NCBI GenBank assembly: GCA_019918135.1
Contig: WBZZ01006551.1
Span: 302,501 to 366,500, forward strand
From: Paulinella micropora
Lineage: Eukaryota > Cercozoa > Imbricatea > Euglyphida > Paulinellidae
Direction: 5' to 3'
DNA length: 64,000 nucleotides
The translations under genes were made by a program, and so were the position numbers. The notes under the pieces were generated by a model that was not told where the DNA came from, did no database searches, and saw nothing but the letters and a program-made list of their open reading frames with translations. This document shows, piece after piece, positions 42,111 to 52,503 of this stretch. The stretch's first letter is position 1. Each line of letters starts with the position of its first letter.

Positions 42111-42285
42111 GTAGTATGATGTATGTACTATGATGTATGTATGTATGCATGTATGTATGCCACCGCATGTATGCATGTATGTATGTATATAATCACGGTA
42201 TGTATATATGTATATATGTATGTATTCATGCATGCATGCATGTATGTATTATATGTATGTATGTATGTATGTATGTTTATACATC
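42111..42285 (+). repeat. Microsatellite block 3 (short ATGT)
   Basis: ATGT/ATGC tetranucleotides in the same orientation as blocks 1 and 2. Confidence 0.9.
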
Positions 42286-42800
42286 AAATTTCAAATGTGT
42301 TAAATAGTGCGTCTATCAAAGATTTAATAAGGCTAATTTAAGAGGAATACAGTGACGTTATTAACAATGGATCATGAGTCGTGTTGCGAACGTTGATGGT
42401 ATTCAATCATTATTGTTGCCGCTGGTCGCGAATCTACTTACAGTTTATTTTTCTTTTTTCTTCTTCTTTTTTCGGCTTGTTGTTGTGTGCTTAGTAAGAC
42501 TGTAATATGCATATGTCGTTTTTTTCCGGCCGGTGGTCGCAAATCGATTAACAGTTTGATTCCAGGACATTTAATATGTAAATACTTATGTAATATAATA
42601 ACGGCTTTGATAAAAAGATAAAGATAATATTTTACTATGATACCTCAAACTGTGCTGTTACTTGAAGTCCACACTGACTGTCTGCATGGGACTGAAACTG
42701 TCCATGTAAATCGATGCAAAGGCCATCACATTCAAGCTCGCCACCGAAAAAAATAACGAAAAAAAAAGAAAACATTGAATCAGACTCATTCCCTAAACCA
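42286..42800. other. Unique spacer with a short direct repeat
   Basis: No gene seen. A segment of about 30 bp, with CCGCTGGTCGCGAATC at about 42419 and CCGGTGGTCGCAAATC at about 42530, each followed by ACAGTTT, occurs twice. Confidence 0.5.
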
Positions 42801-43234
42801 ACAACAACATACATACATACATACAGACATACATACATTCATACATACATACATACATACATGCATACGTATATACATACACATACATACATACATACAT
42901 ACATACATACATGCATACATACATGCATACATACATGCATACATACATACATACATGCATACATACGTACATACATGCATGCATGTATCAATACATACAT
43001 ACAAACATCCATACATACATACATACATGCATACATACATACATACATGCATACATAGATACATACATAGATACATACATACATATATACGTATACATAC
43101 ACACTAGCATACATACATACATACATATACATACATACATACATACATGCATACATACATACATGCATGCATACATTCATGCATACATACATACATACAT
43201 ACATATATACATGCATACATACATACATACATAC

Positions 43235-43265
<31 letters not shown>

Positions 43266-43829
43266 CATACGTACGTACGTACATACATTGTACATACATA
43301 AATAAATACATAGATACATACATACATACATTCATTCATACATACATACATACGTACGTACGTACGTACATTGTACATACATACATATATTGTACATACA
43401 TACATATACATACATACATACATTCATTCATACATACATACATAAATGAAGGATGCACGCCTACGTACGTACGTACATACATACATACATACATGCATAG
43501 TAATACATCCATGCATGCATGTATACATGCATACATACATACATACATGCATGCATGCATGCATGCATTGCCATGCCTTGTACATACATACATACATACA
43601 TACATGCATGCATACATGCATGCATGAATACATACATACATACGATGTCATTCATACATGCATACATGCATACATGCATACATGCATGCGTACATGCGTA
43701 CATGCAACATACATACATACATACATACGCGCATACATGCATACATGCATACATACACACATACATACATACTTTTATACATACATACATACATAAATAG
43801 ATACATACACACACATAAATATATATATG
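42801..43829 (-). repeat. Microsatellite block 4 (ACAT/GCAT), inverted orientation
   Basis: About 1 kb of TACA and TGCA words, i.e. the reverse complement of blocks 1-3, with GTACGTACGTAC interruptions. It abuts the palindrome at the left end of the large element. Confidence 0.95.
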
Positions 43830-44243
43830 TATGATCATTTATGTCTAATAGACAGGTCCATATGGTATATCATAAAATAAGCCTCAAAAACATATAAAAC
43901 ACACACATGAAGACAGAAAACACACACAGCAAGCACAAAACAAACATTTGTTTTGACAAAAATACGACAAACTAAGCACACTAAGAGAGATTTGGTCAAA
44001 ATGACGACAATTTCATATTTTTATTTCATAAAAATATATATTAAACTTCGTTTAAATATGAAATTGTCGTCATTTTGACCAAATCTCTCTTAGTGTGCTT
44101 AGTTTGTCGTATTTTTGTCAAAACAAATGTTTGTTTTGTGCTTCCTGTGTGTGTTTTCTGTCTTCATGTGTGTGTTTATATGTTTTTGAGGCTTATTTTA
44201 TGATATACCATATGGACCTGTCTATTAGACATAAATGATCATA
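43830..44243. repeat. Palindrome at the left end of the large element
   Basis: Bases 43830-44020 are the inverted counterpart of 44052-44243 (about 190 bp per arm, with only a couple of differences), around a 31 bp centre. The right arm is the true terminal sequence of the 19.7 kb element. The left arm is an extra copy of that terminus in opposite orientation, lacking the last 24-30 bp. It therefore marks a head-to-head junction of two element ends. The right end of the element (63480-63705) has only the single copy. Confidence 0.85.
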
Positions 44244-44328
44244 AAAATGCGATAATTATTCTTAATATTGAAAGTTGTAAAAATATTTATCAATTAAAAC
44301 CAAAAAGAAAACAAAGAAAAACAAAGCG

Positions 44329-44745
44329 ATGCCGAACTATCAAAACGGGAAAATTTATGCAGTGAGAAGTCCAAACACCGAGAAAATATATATTGGAAGC
44401 ACGACACAGCCTTTATCCGTGCGAATGGGAGGACATAGGGCTAATTACAAGAAACACAAGGACGACGAGACGAAAATGAAATCAGTTATAAAAATATTTG
44501 AAGCGGGAGCCCCTTACATTGAACTAATTGAAAAATGCCCCTGTAATAGCAAAGAGGAATTATTAAAACGAGAAGGCGAATTAATACGACAAAACAGAAA
44601 AATAATTGTTAATTTACAAGTGGCGGGGAACCATTTTGAACTAAAACAAGAGATAGAGAAAATGAACCAAGAAAAAAGAGATTTTTTACGGCCTAAGAAA
44701 AAGCAATCATTCACATATGTATTAGAAAAAAATAAACCTGTCTAA
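44329..44745 (+). CDS. GIY-YIG endonuclease 1, left arm
   Basis: 138 residues from the ATG at 44329. GKIYAVRSPNTEKIYIGSTT is the two-strand core that gives the family its name. QPLSVRMGGHRANYKKH supplies the catalytic Arg and the conserved His, and KREGELIRQ supplies the metal-binding Glu. These nucleases nick or cut DNA and occur in mobile introns, phages and large viruses. It is the outermost gene of the arm, about 300 bp from the terminus and just upstream of the recombinase on the same strand, so the two may act together in mobility. Confidence 0.85.
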   Translation: MPNYQNGKIYAVRSPNTEKIYIGSTTQPLSVRMGGHRANYKKHKDDETKMKSVIKIFEAGAPYIELIEKCPCNSKEELLKREGELIRQNRKIIVNLQVAGNHFELKQEIEKMNQEKRDFLRPKKKQSFTYVLEKNKPV

Positions 44746-44790
44746 TATATAACATACTTCATTTTTTTGAAGCAACAACAACGGGGCAGA

Positions 44791-46179
44791 ATGTGGAACG
44801 AAAACGACAGAAAATTTATCAAACAATTGAACATAGCAGACACAGAAGAAAAAATATATGATGTCGTATCAAACTTTTTTACAAGTGATGCGAAGCCGTC
44901 AAAGGCCTTTCATAATGCTATTTTGTTATTGTTTAGTAAAACGACAACAGAGGACGAATTATTAAAAGCGATGCCAATTGTTTATACAAAGTATGCTATT
45001 ATTTATCCGAATACAACTTCAAGGAGACAGAGATTGAGCGAAGTGAGAACAAAAGCAATAAAACCAAATCAAAGCAAGAAAGTTTATGAGATGTCTAAAT
45101 TAGATAAATATTTCAATATCAATGAAGATGAGCGAATAGAAATTGTTGAGGGGTATAAAAAAGATGTCAAAGCAAAAAACGAACAAAAAATACAGATAGA
45201 TGTAAGGGAGGTAATGGCGAAAATGAATGAAATGATTTTGAGCAATGACCCTTATATGAAACTATTGGCTTTGATGATAGCAATAGGGGCGCGACCCGTT
45301 GAGATATTTGATAAAAACACTTATGAATTAATACACGACAAACCAAGTTGGTTGCGAGTGGATAATTTAGCGAAAAAGAGAGAGGGGCAAAAAAAGAATT
45401 GGACCGAGAGGCCAGTTGTTTTATTTACTCCTTCTTTTGTTATTGAACAAGTAAATTCAATAAGAAATCACTTCAAGAAAAAGAAAGCAATAATAATCAA
45501 CGACGACGGACAACTAGCGAAAGACAAAAACAATGAACTAAACAAACGAATAATTAAAGTGTTTCCTTGGTTGGCGGACTATAAACAAAGGTCTTCAATG
45601 TTGCGAAAATTATACGCGAGTTTGTCATACACGAATTTTGCTAATCCGAAAACAACAAATTTTAATACTTGGGTCTCTAATGTGTTGGGACATGGTGATA
45701 TGCTTACGAGTTTTTCTTATAGTTGGGTGAATGTTGCGGACCCCCGTGAAATGATGGAAGAAGGAATAAAAACCGAGTTGGAAGAATTAAGACGGAAAAT
45801 TGACTTATGTCTGAATGTCAAAGGGGCAGAAAATGAAAGCGAAAACGAGGACGACGACGGCAAATATAAACCCTTAGGGAAAAAAGCAAGCAGTGAGGAT
45901 AAGTTTGAGTTATTAAACAAAATTTGGAATGACTACGGCGGAAAAATAACTAATACAACACTTAGAAAAATAAGCGGAATTGGGGCTGTTATTGTGAATG
46001 AGTTTGTAATGAGTAAAAAGGAAACCACGACGGAGGAAGCAAAGCAACACGAAGCAAAGCAACCCGAAGCAAAGCAAACTGAGAAAAAGAAAGCGTGTTA
46101 TAAACTCATAGACGAAAACGGGGTAAGCCAACCAATAAGACGGAGTAGCCGATTGAAAAAAAAGAAAGGTATTGAATAA
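44791..46179 (+). CDS. Tyrosine recombinase, possibly telomere-resolvase-like, left arm
   Basis: 462 residues from the ATG at 44791 (MWNENDRKFIKQLNI). Catalytic residues visible in order: R168 in AIGARPVEIF; a Lys among LAKKREGQKK (about 195-202) in the beta-hairpin position; R272 in SSMLRKLYASLSYTN; H301 in VSNVLGHGDM; Y310 in TSFSYSWVNV. The RPVEI form of the first box, the GQKK-type hairpin and the long N-terminal helical part recall telomere resolvases (TelK/ResT type), which cut palindromes and seal hairpin ends, but a general integrase is also possible. The C-terminal tail has EAKQ repeats and basic residues. The frame is open throughout in this arm. Confidence 0.75.
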   Translation: MWNENDRKFIKQLNIADTEEKIYDVVSNFFTSDAKPSKAFHNAILLLFSKTTTEDELLKAMPIVYTKYAIIYPNTTSRRQRLSEVRTKAIKPNQSKKVYEMSKLDKYFNINEDERIEIVEGYKKDVKAKNEQKIQIDVREVMAKMNEMILSNDPYMKLLALMIAIGARPVEIFDKNTYELIHDKPSWLRVDNLAKKREGQKKNWTERPVVLFTPSFVIEQVNSIRNHFKKKKAIIINDDGQLAKDKNNELNKRIIKVFPWLADYKQRSSMLRKLYASLSYTNFANPKTTNFNTWVSNVLGHGDMLTSFSYSWVNVADPREMMEEGIKTELEELRRKIDLCLNVKGAENESENEDDDGKYKPLGKKASSEDKFELLNKIWNDYGGKITNTTLRKISGIGAVIVNEFVMSKKETTTEEAKQHEAKQPEAKQTEKKKACYKLIDENGVSQPIRRSSRLKKKKGIE

Positions 46180-46367
46180 AATCGGTCAATAGTTTGCTAT
46201 TGACATTTGTCTAAGGGACTAAATCTCTTTGAATAATGGGGTTTTTTGTTTTTTGTTTTGTTTCTTTTTTCTGTTTCTTTTTTCTGATTAAAACTTTTAA
46301 AAATTCAATTAAATTTTTTGGTGTGTTGAAAAACACATAAATATTTTAGTGTGTTGAAAAACACACA
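46180..46367. terminator. Convergent 3' region with hairpins, left arm
   Basis: Between two converging genes. Two copies of GTGTGTTGAAAAACACA (6-7 bp stem, GAAA-type loop) lie at about 46320-46367, preceded by T-rich and A-rich tracts. Probably transcription termination or 3'-end formation signals for both genes. Confidence 0.5.
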
Positions 46368-46873
46368 TTAGACTGCCAACGAAGACGAGGAGACCTCCAT
46401 TAGTGCGGGTGGGGGATTGCTGGGAGGAATTGCTTGGATAACTCTGTTTAAAGCATCGTCAAATAATACGCCACTCGTAATAAGTTGATAAACCCGTTTA
46501 TATTGTTGCTCGTTGAAGCCCGCTATTTTCCTGTGTCCCCCCTGCTGTATCCGTTGTTTAAACTTTTTGGTCTCCGTCGTAATTTGCTCCTGCTTGAGTT
46601 CCAAAATTCTAACGAAATCAATATCCTCTGTAATTTCTTTTGCATCTCTCAATTTCTGCCGTAGGGCTTTAACCTCTTGCTCTTTTTCGTTCTCGCTTTC
46701 TTCAAAGAAATAATTCGGTGAGACAAGGCTTTAATTTCCCCCTCGGTCTTGTCAAGTGAGGCCCTTATTTCATCAACATTATTGCTTAATTTTTTTCGTC
46801 GCTTAATTCGCCTTTCAACTTCGGCATCCGTCTCTGGGGCACTTCTTGAAACAATAGCACGATTTTCGCTCAT
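46368..46873 (-). CDS. Coiled-coil protein, left arm (interrupted copy)
   Basis: Counterpart of the uninterrupted right-arm gene at 60864-61367. The start MSENRAIVSRSAPETDAEVE and the end (QYKRVYQLITSGVLFDDALN onwards) are both present, but the reading lies in two overlapping frames, so it appears broken once. Confidence 0.6.
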
Positions 46874-47028
46874 GGTGGCTGGTCTTCTTTTTGCTTTGGA
46901 CAAAAGGACAAAAGTGATCATCTTTGTCCAAAATTGGTTGCGCGGGTTTCGGCCCTTAATTGGTGTATCGGTCTGGACTAACGAAAAAAAAATAGTTGCT
47001 AGGCTCACGAAAAAAAGTGGTGTGTGGG

Positions 47029-47652
47029 TTATGAAGGCTGTGGCGGTGTGAGTTCGTTTGTGATTTGTTGTTTTTTCTGTTGGTATCGTTCTCGTCGTTG
47101 TTCGTTGATTGCTTCTTTGTGTGTTTTGTGGTATTCCTTCTTTTTCTGTGATATTGCTTCTTTGTGTGTTTCACTGTATTTTTTTACTTGTTGCTGTACT
47201 GCTTCTTTGTTTGCTACATAATATTCTTGTTTATGTTGTCTTATTGCTTCTTTGTTTGCTTCATAATATTTCTTGTGTCGTTGCTGTGTTGCTTCTTTGT
47301 TTGCTTCATAATATTCCTTCCGTGTTCGTCCTGCTACGTATTTATTACAACAATTGATAGTATTGCGGATTGCTTCACCTTCATATTTGGCTAATTGTTC
47401 TTTATTATCGCACGGGCATTCACGGAGTAATTCAATGTAAGCATCTCCCGTGTGTAAGATTTCAAAAGAAGATACATAGCAATATTTCCCATTTGTCCAT
47501 TTTTTAAAGTTGTTTCTGTGTTGTGTCATTCGTTGAGATAATGTCTGAGTGGTTGCTCCAATATAGATTTTTCCTGTATGTGGTGATCGGATTGTATAAA
47601 GTTTCCCTTTATTGTAATCAATCGTGATTGCCTTTGGTTTTCTGGTTGCCAT
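47029..47652 (-). CDS. GIY-YIG endonuclease 2 with repeat tail, left arm
   Basis: 207 residues from the ATG at 47652. GKLYTIRSPHTGKIYIGATT is the GIY-YIG core, SQRMTQHRNNFKKW holds the Arg and His, and AKYEGEAIRNT holds the Glu. Residues 110-190 are five to six copies of a 13-residue repeat (KKYYEANKEAIRQ and variants), a helical tail type often attached to GIY-YIG domains in giant viruses and thought to contact DNA. It is distinct from nuclease 1 but clearly a paralogue: both share TIRSP/AVRSP and an ECPCDN/KCPCNS motif. Confidence 0.85.
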   Translation of the reverse strand: MATRKPKAITIDYNKGKLYTIRSPHTGKIYIGATTQTLSQRMTQHRNNFKKWTNGKYCYVSSFEILHTGDAYIELLRECPCDNKEQLAKYEGEAIRNTINCCNKYVAGRTRKEYYEANKEATQQRHKKYYEANKEAIRQHKQEYYVANKEAVQQQVKKYSETHKEAISQKKKEYHKTHKEAINEQRRERYQQKKQQITNELTPPQPS

Positions 47653-47819
47653 ATTGTTATATGTTGTTATATATTGTTGTGCTTAATAGTATAATTAAGG
47701 GTCTTATTCTTATTTTTCTTCTTCGTATATGTGGTAATAACATTAATCATTTGTTCAGTGGTTAGTCTCTCTTTTGGCATCATATACAATGATTTTAAAA
47801 GAATGAAGCAAGTAAGAAG

Positions 47820-48017
47820 TTAAGTTGTCTTTGATTTATAAACCATATCACTTACCAAAGCATTGCTTATTTTCTGCTTACTAAATAAAGAATTAACTTT
47901 TTGCTTATGGTGAGTTGCTTGCTGTTCTTTGTCGTGTCCGCGGGATACTGCTGAGGAAAAACTTCTGTTGGCCCGCTGATATTTTCTCTGTTGCTTAGCA
48001 AATTTTCCCTTGGGCAT
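47820..48017 (-). CDS. Small basic protein, left arm
   Basis: 65 residues (MPKGKFAKQQRKYQRANRSF...), rich in Lys, Arg, Gln and Ser, ending LVSDMVYKSKTT. It could bind nucleic acid. Unknown family. It stays open in both arms with one residue different near the start, which supports a real gene. Confidence 0.6.
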   Translation of the reverse strand: MPKGKFAKQQRKYQRANRSFSSAVSRGHDKEQQATHHKQKVNSLFSKQKISNALVSDMVYKSKTT

Positions 48018-48109
48018 GTCTGTATATGAAGGGCTTTATTTAGTGGAGTTGTTCATTCTTATTTTTTCTTTTATAGTCTCATTCAAAAGGGGCAAAAAAT
48101 GACCTTGTT

Positions 48110-48235
48110 TTTTATCAATGAATGAAGTAAGGAGTGAGTAAGCAAGTAGTAAGGAGTTAAGCAAGAAGTAAGGAGTGAGTAAGCAAGAAGTAAGGAGTTA
48201 AGCAAGAAGTAAGGAGTGAGTAAAAGGCATATTAC
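48110..48235. repeat. Iteron-like block, left arm
   Basis: Four or more copies of AGTAAGGAGTGAGTAAGCAAG and the shorter AGTAAGGAGTTAAGCAAGA in alternation. Located in the gap between the small basic protein and the replication gene, where an origin would be expected. Confidence 0.7.
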
Positions 48236-48339
48236 CCTTCGGGCGTGGCATCGGGATTTTATTATCCAATCCCACTTAGTAAGCCCTTTTTGTCTCCTTC
48301 TTGTTTTCTTCCTCCAAAAAAATCGGGGCTTTGCTGGGA

Positions 48340-48485
48340 AATTATATTCCTAAAAAATATTTCCCACCAAGCCCCCTAATTCACATACCCTTAAAAAAAT
48401 ATTTCCCACCAAGCCCCCTCATTCCCCTATCTTCAAAAAAATATTTCCCACCTAGCCCCCTCATTCACATACCTTCAAAAAAAAA
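48340..48485. repeat. Second direct-repeat block, left arm
   Basis: Three to four copies of a unit of about 41 bp: AAAAATATTTCCCACCAAGC, CCCCTCATTCACATACC and an A-rich end. It lies directly downstream of the stop of the replication gene. Possible origin, terminator or nucleosome-excluding element. Confidence 0.7.
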
Positions 48486-48503
48486 TAATACTTTGTTCGC
48501 CTT

Positions 48504-51500
48504 CTATTTCCTCTTATTAATTATTGCTTCCAACTTTTCGCTCGTGCTTAATTTATTTTCTTCTTCAACAACTTCCTCCTGTGGTGCCTTTGCCCCTAAA
48601 ACGGGGATAAATTCTTCATTTTCAACCCTTGAAAATATCGCATCGACTGGTGTATTTAGATAATAATGAGTTCTGTGTTTATTCGTTGCCATTATTGACA
48701 CGCCATATGTATCTTTAAAACTTCCATTTGTGAATTCTAACATTTTTTTTTTTAATGAAGGTTCATTTGGATTAAGTTTTGATAAACTTACCATTTTCTC
48801 CTTCTTCTTATTCAACACTTTGACAATGTGCTCTGGATTGCTCATATAATTTAAATGTATTTTTGACAAGTTATTTAATAGTTCTGTGCGGTTCAATATC
48901 GTGTCGCGGTCATGAAATGATTTAAATCCCGTATCGCTAAATATCCCGCATAATAACTTTTGTTTCTCGTAGTTGTATTTATTAGACATTGTTTTAAACA
49001 CCCATTTCTCGGGGTCTATGTTTCTTTTTCCTTTTTCTTCATCAACCTCTTTTATTGCTTGTTCATACTCTCTATTTATTTCTTTTTCTTTTAGTTTCTC
49101 CAAGCCTTTTTCAATACTGAATTCGGGTTCTTTATAAAACCCTGATAAATTTTCGTATTGATTAATAAGCCGTTCGTTGCTATAATTCAAATACCAACTC
49201 GCATTATTTGGATATTTACTCAATTTAAATTTTCGTTTAAGCCAATACTTCTTTAATTTAATTATATCCATTCGTTCAATTTCTTGCTGATTAGATTTCA
49301 TTTTTTTGCTTATTTTTTCCATTTCATTCGTCGTTATTTCGGGAGCATTTTTTAATTCAACTGCCTCTTTTTCATCCACTTCATTAGATACAATCGTTAA
49401 TTCCTTATTAACTGCTTTTAATTCGTTTTGGTCTTCTGGTAAAACTTGAATGACATTGTTCCCGTATGTCATTTGTTCTTTAATGAAATTATATATGTAT
49501 TCGTTTTTATCCGCATTATCTTCTGCTACCAATTCGGAAATTAACTTTGGATACGGGTGATTATAGAATGTTGGCATTCCCGTGTCGCCCAAGTCGTAAT
49601 CCATACATCTATCTCGCATTCCTTGGAGAATATTTTCGCGGTCGTTCCCCATATGTTGTAATATGTCTTTTGGATTTGTTGGACGATTTCCGCCTCGCAT
49701 CGTAATATTAACAAATATTTCGCTATCGTTTGGATATCGCACACGTCGGAGCATTTGACACGCATCCCCGCTTGAGTTGCTACCATTTGAAAACAAGCCA
49801 TAAACATTATCATAATAATCGGTCTTGGTGAAATTAATACCGCTTTGAATACACGGAGAAACACATAATAAATCATATTTCTGCCATTCCGCATTTATAT
49901 TTTCTATCGCCCTTTTTACGGGTTCCTCAGTTAATGTTTCGGTAGTTATTAATAAGCCTTTGATATTTCGCCCTTTGAGTAAATACTCGTGAAATTTCTT
50001 AATGGTGGTTATGTTATGATTAGAAGCCAAATAAACCCGTTTCCCTTCGTCCAACTTCCGCCCCGCATCTTGTAAAATTTGCATATCGTTTATTGCCATT
50101 TTAATGACCTGTGGTTTATGAAATTCTCGGCTGTCATTTACAATAATTTGTGTTTTTGTTTCGTCCGAGCACATATTCCGCCATTTCTTTATATCTCGTT
50201 GTTTCAAGTTCGCACTTAAACAAATGATTTTTCCACTTCCCTTAATCATCATTCTAAGTGTCGCAATAATTTCTATGAGCACACGGATTATTTTTGTAAG
50301 TTTCCGCATTTAAATGTCTTATTGCCTGATCGGCTTCATCAATAATAATTAATGTCGGCTTATCCCCGCCCCATCGTATATGTTGAAGGCTATCTAATTG
50401 ACATATAACCCTATTTTCTGTTATGAATTTCTTATGTTCTTTGTTGAGATAACAAAAGAAATCAAGTTCTTCAAAATCTTTTTCGGTTTGCCGAGCCAGT
50501 ACCTGCCTCATTGTTATAACTAATATTTTACCTTCTGGATACCTTTCTATATGTTCCCTTATCATATCAATAACGGCCACACTTTTGCCCGTTGCTAGAT
50601 TTGACCTTATTCCGATTAATATCTTTTTCTGGTCCGTGTTCATCGTGTCCATAATAAGACTATCCGCCCCGCACCACTTCGCCCGTGTTGTCTTGGTTTC
50701 TGCTGTTTCTTTAAAGCCCTGTATTATCTCATTTAACATTCCATCCTTTTTCGCCGTTAGTTTGTTTATTATGTCTTTTTGTTTTTCCGCCTTTGACAAT
50801 ACAAACAACGGGACCAAAGGCCCTTTCGGTGGCTTCCAACAAGAATAAAACATAGTCCCATCTGGATTGACCAATATATAATCGGTATTGTCTGCCGTGT
50901 GTGTTCTTTTATGAGTAAAACAAAATAACGGCTTGCATCGCTTTAAGTTTATAAACATTTGTCCCGCCTCGTTTGTTTCAACTTTTTGAATTCCATTGTT
51001 TGCTTCCGCTATTTTCGGGAGAAATTGCTTTAAAGCACCTAAAGCACTGCTTATGTTATCGTTATTATTATCATTATAGCCCTCATACCGCTTTATTTCG
51101 CTGACCTCATAATCGCCGATATGAGACACGAGACACTCGTGAAAATTATCGCGGGTCAATGGTTTATCAATTCTAATAAATGGTATTGCTTCCCCCTCCT
51201 TGCTACATAAAGGCAGTCTAAACAATTGACGGCGGTCGTGGTTCGTATAGACACCCATATCGCATAAAAACTCTTTATCGTTTTCAATGATTTTTTTAAC
51301 CTCCATTCCGTCCTCATATATTGCCCCGCTATTATCAACCATATGAAAGGACAATCTCCATTTTTTATTTTTCTTTCTGGACCCATCCATAATAGCAATA
51401 TCGGACATTTTACATTTCGCTACCCGCATAAAGTCCTCTTTACATTTTTCTAAGAATTCCGCGCGGGCCGTCATCATTTCTTTTTTCGTTTTAAAATCGC

Positions 51501-51750
51501 GTTCCAAATCCACATAAAACTTCACACCCCCGCACAGTCCTTCATAGCCTACAGGATTATTTCGTGTCGTCAGGTAATCGTATAACCCGCGGGCCGTGTA
51601 TTCTTTGAAGTCATCGGTGTTTGTTATTAACCCCGCATAAAATTTTATGGTGGTCCGTGTCAATTTTATTTTTTTATTAAGATTTTTATCATCCCCACCA
51701 TATACAGGGGCCTCGTCCCGCCCCGTCCCACATGTCGCACCGTCAATCAT
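48504..51750 (-). CDS. Primase plus UL9-like helicase replication protein, left arm
   Basis: The start is the ATG at 51750. Residues 70-185 form an archaeo-eukaryotic primase: VKFYVDLERDF with D81 and E83, WRLSFHMV with H136, and MGVYTNHDRRQLFRLP with the third acidic residue just before it. A zinc-binding segment follows (C272, C277, H280 or H284, C304). Then comes a superfamily 2 helicase of the herpes UL9/origin-binding type: SNLATGKS (Walker A), VICQLDSLQHI, and IIIDEAD (Walker B). The C-terminal half continues with SPCIQSGINF and GDACQMLRRVRYP, the usual last helicase motifs. Such fusions start and unwind replication forks in large-virus-like elements. The protein reads in two overlapping frames with one frame change, identical in both arms, so it may reflect programmed shifting or an old break. 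Confidence 0.8.
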
Positions 51751-51921
51751 CTTTTTTTATATTTTTACAAAAATAAAAATTTGAAAAATAAATAATTATT
51801 ATAAAGCATATATCTTTAATTATTTAAATTGAAATACGGCTAATATTAATATTAAAGAAGATTAATTAATTAATTTTATTCTAAATAAATATATCCGATA
51901 TAGTATAAGACAAAGGGGACA
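51751..51921. promoter_or_regulatory. AT-rich divergent promoter or origin region, left arm
   Basis: The 171 bp between the divergent primase-helicase and AT-hook genes are almost only A and T, with palindromes such as TAATATTAATATTA and TTAATTAATTAA. It serves both genes as promoter and is also a natural site for duplex opening. Confidence 0.5.
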
Positions 51922-52392
51922 ATGACAACAACAAACACAGAACCAAATAATATCACCGCTTCCGAGTGTGGCGGAGACAATAGCATAATTAAAAGGCCCG
52001 TTGGCCGTCCCGTTGGTAGTCTCAAAGGAGACAGGGCCACACCACCAGCACCAAAAAAAGAAATCATAAACGGACAGACTTATTATTTTTCATTCGTCAA
52101 ACACCAGACCAAGGAAGGCAAAACCCGATATTATAAAATTAAGAAAGCATACACTCCCGCAACAGAAAGAAAACGGCGGGCAGTTTATGGAAACCCGAAT
52201 TACACACAGAAAAAGAAGCAAAAGACACACACCATAAAAAAAGCACTAAACGACAATATGAATAAATTGACATTGGAAGATTTGGACACATTAGCCCGCA
52301 TTTTTACAGAGTGCGATTTGACCCTCGTTAAAAACAATATAATAAGGCTACACAAAGAAGACCTCACAACTCCAACTATAACGGCACATTAA
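51922..52392 (+). CDS. AT-hook protein, left arm
   Basis: 156 residues from the ATG at 51922. KRPVGRPVGS (about residues 24-33) is an AT-hook-type minor-groove-binding motif. A compact segment follows (NGQTYYFSFVKHQTKEGKTR) that may fold into strands, then a basic stretch (YTQKKKQKTHTIKKAL) and a helical C-terminus (LTLEDLDTLARIFTECDLTL). Given the AT-rich element, it is probably a DNA-binding regulator or replication accessory protein. It is divergent from the replication gene. Confidence 0.65.
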   Translation: MTTTNTEPNNITASECGGDNSIIKRPVGRPVGSLKGDRATPPAPKKEIINGQTYYFSFVKHQTKEGKTRYYKIKKAYTPATERKRRAVYGNPNYTQKKKQKTHTIKKALNDNMNKLTLEDLDTLARIFTECDLTLVKNNIIRLHKEDLTTPTITAH

Positions 52393-52503
52393 GACGACAC
52401 ACAAAGAGATTATATATGAAGTTTGTTGAAGACATAGTCTGAAACAAATAATGGTTTCTTTTTTACAACAATATAACACAGGGGACGAAAGGGCGACGAA
52501 ATG
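52393..52503 (+). promoter_or_regulatory. Shared leader ending at start codon, left copy
   Basis: The last 111 bp of the left arm run from the AT-hook gene stop to the ATG of the central gene at 52501. The same sequence precedes a different gene at the inner end of the right arm, so it works as a common upstream cassette. Confidence 0.6.

Larger units (their letters stand above)
44029..52503. repeat. Left arm of long inverted repeat
   Basis: About 8,475 bp, pairing with 55234-63705. The outer end begins at TAAAAATATATATTAAAC. The inner end stops at GACGAAATG, i.e. at the start codon of the gene at 52501. Confidence 0.9.

Noticed and set aside
38808-43838. Many long ORFs made of MYVCMYVCM or HTYIHTYIH patterns on both strands
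   Set aside because: They are translations of ATGT/ACAT microsatellites; tetranucleotide repeats with no stop word stay open in every frame.
48110-48235. CRISPR array
   Set aside because: Back-to-back direct repeats with no spacers.
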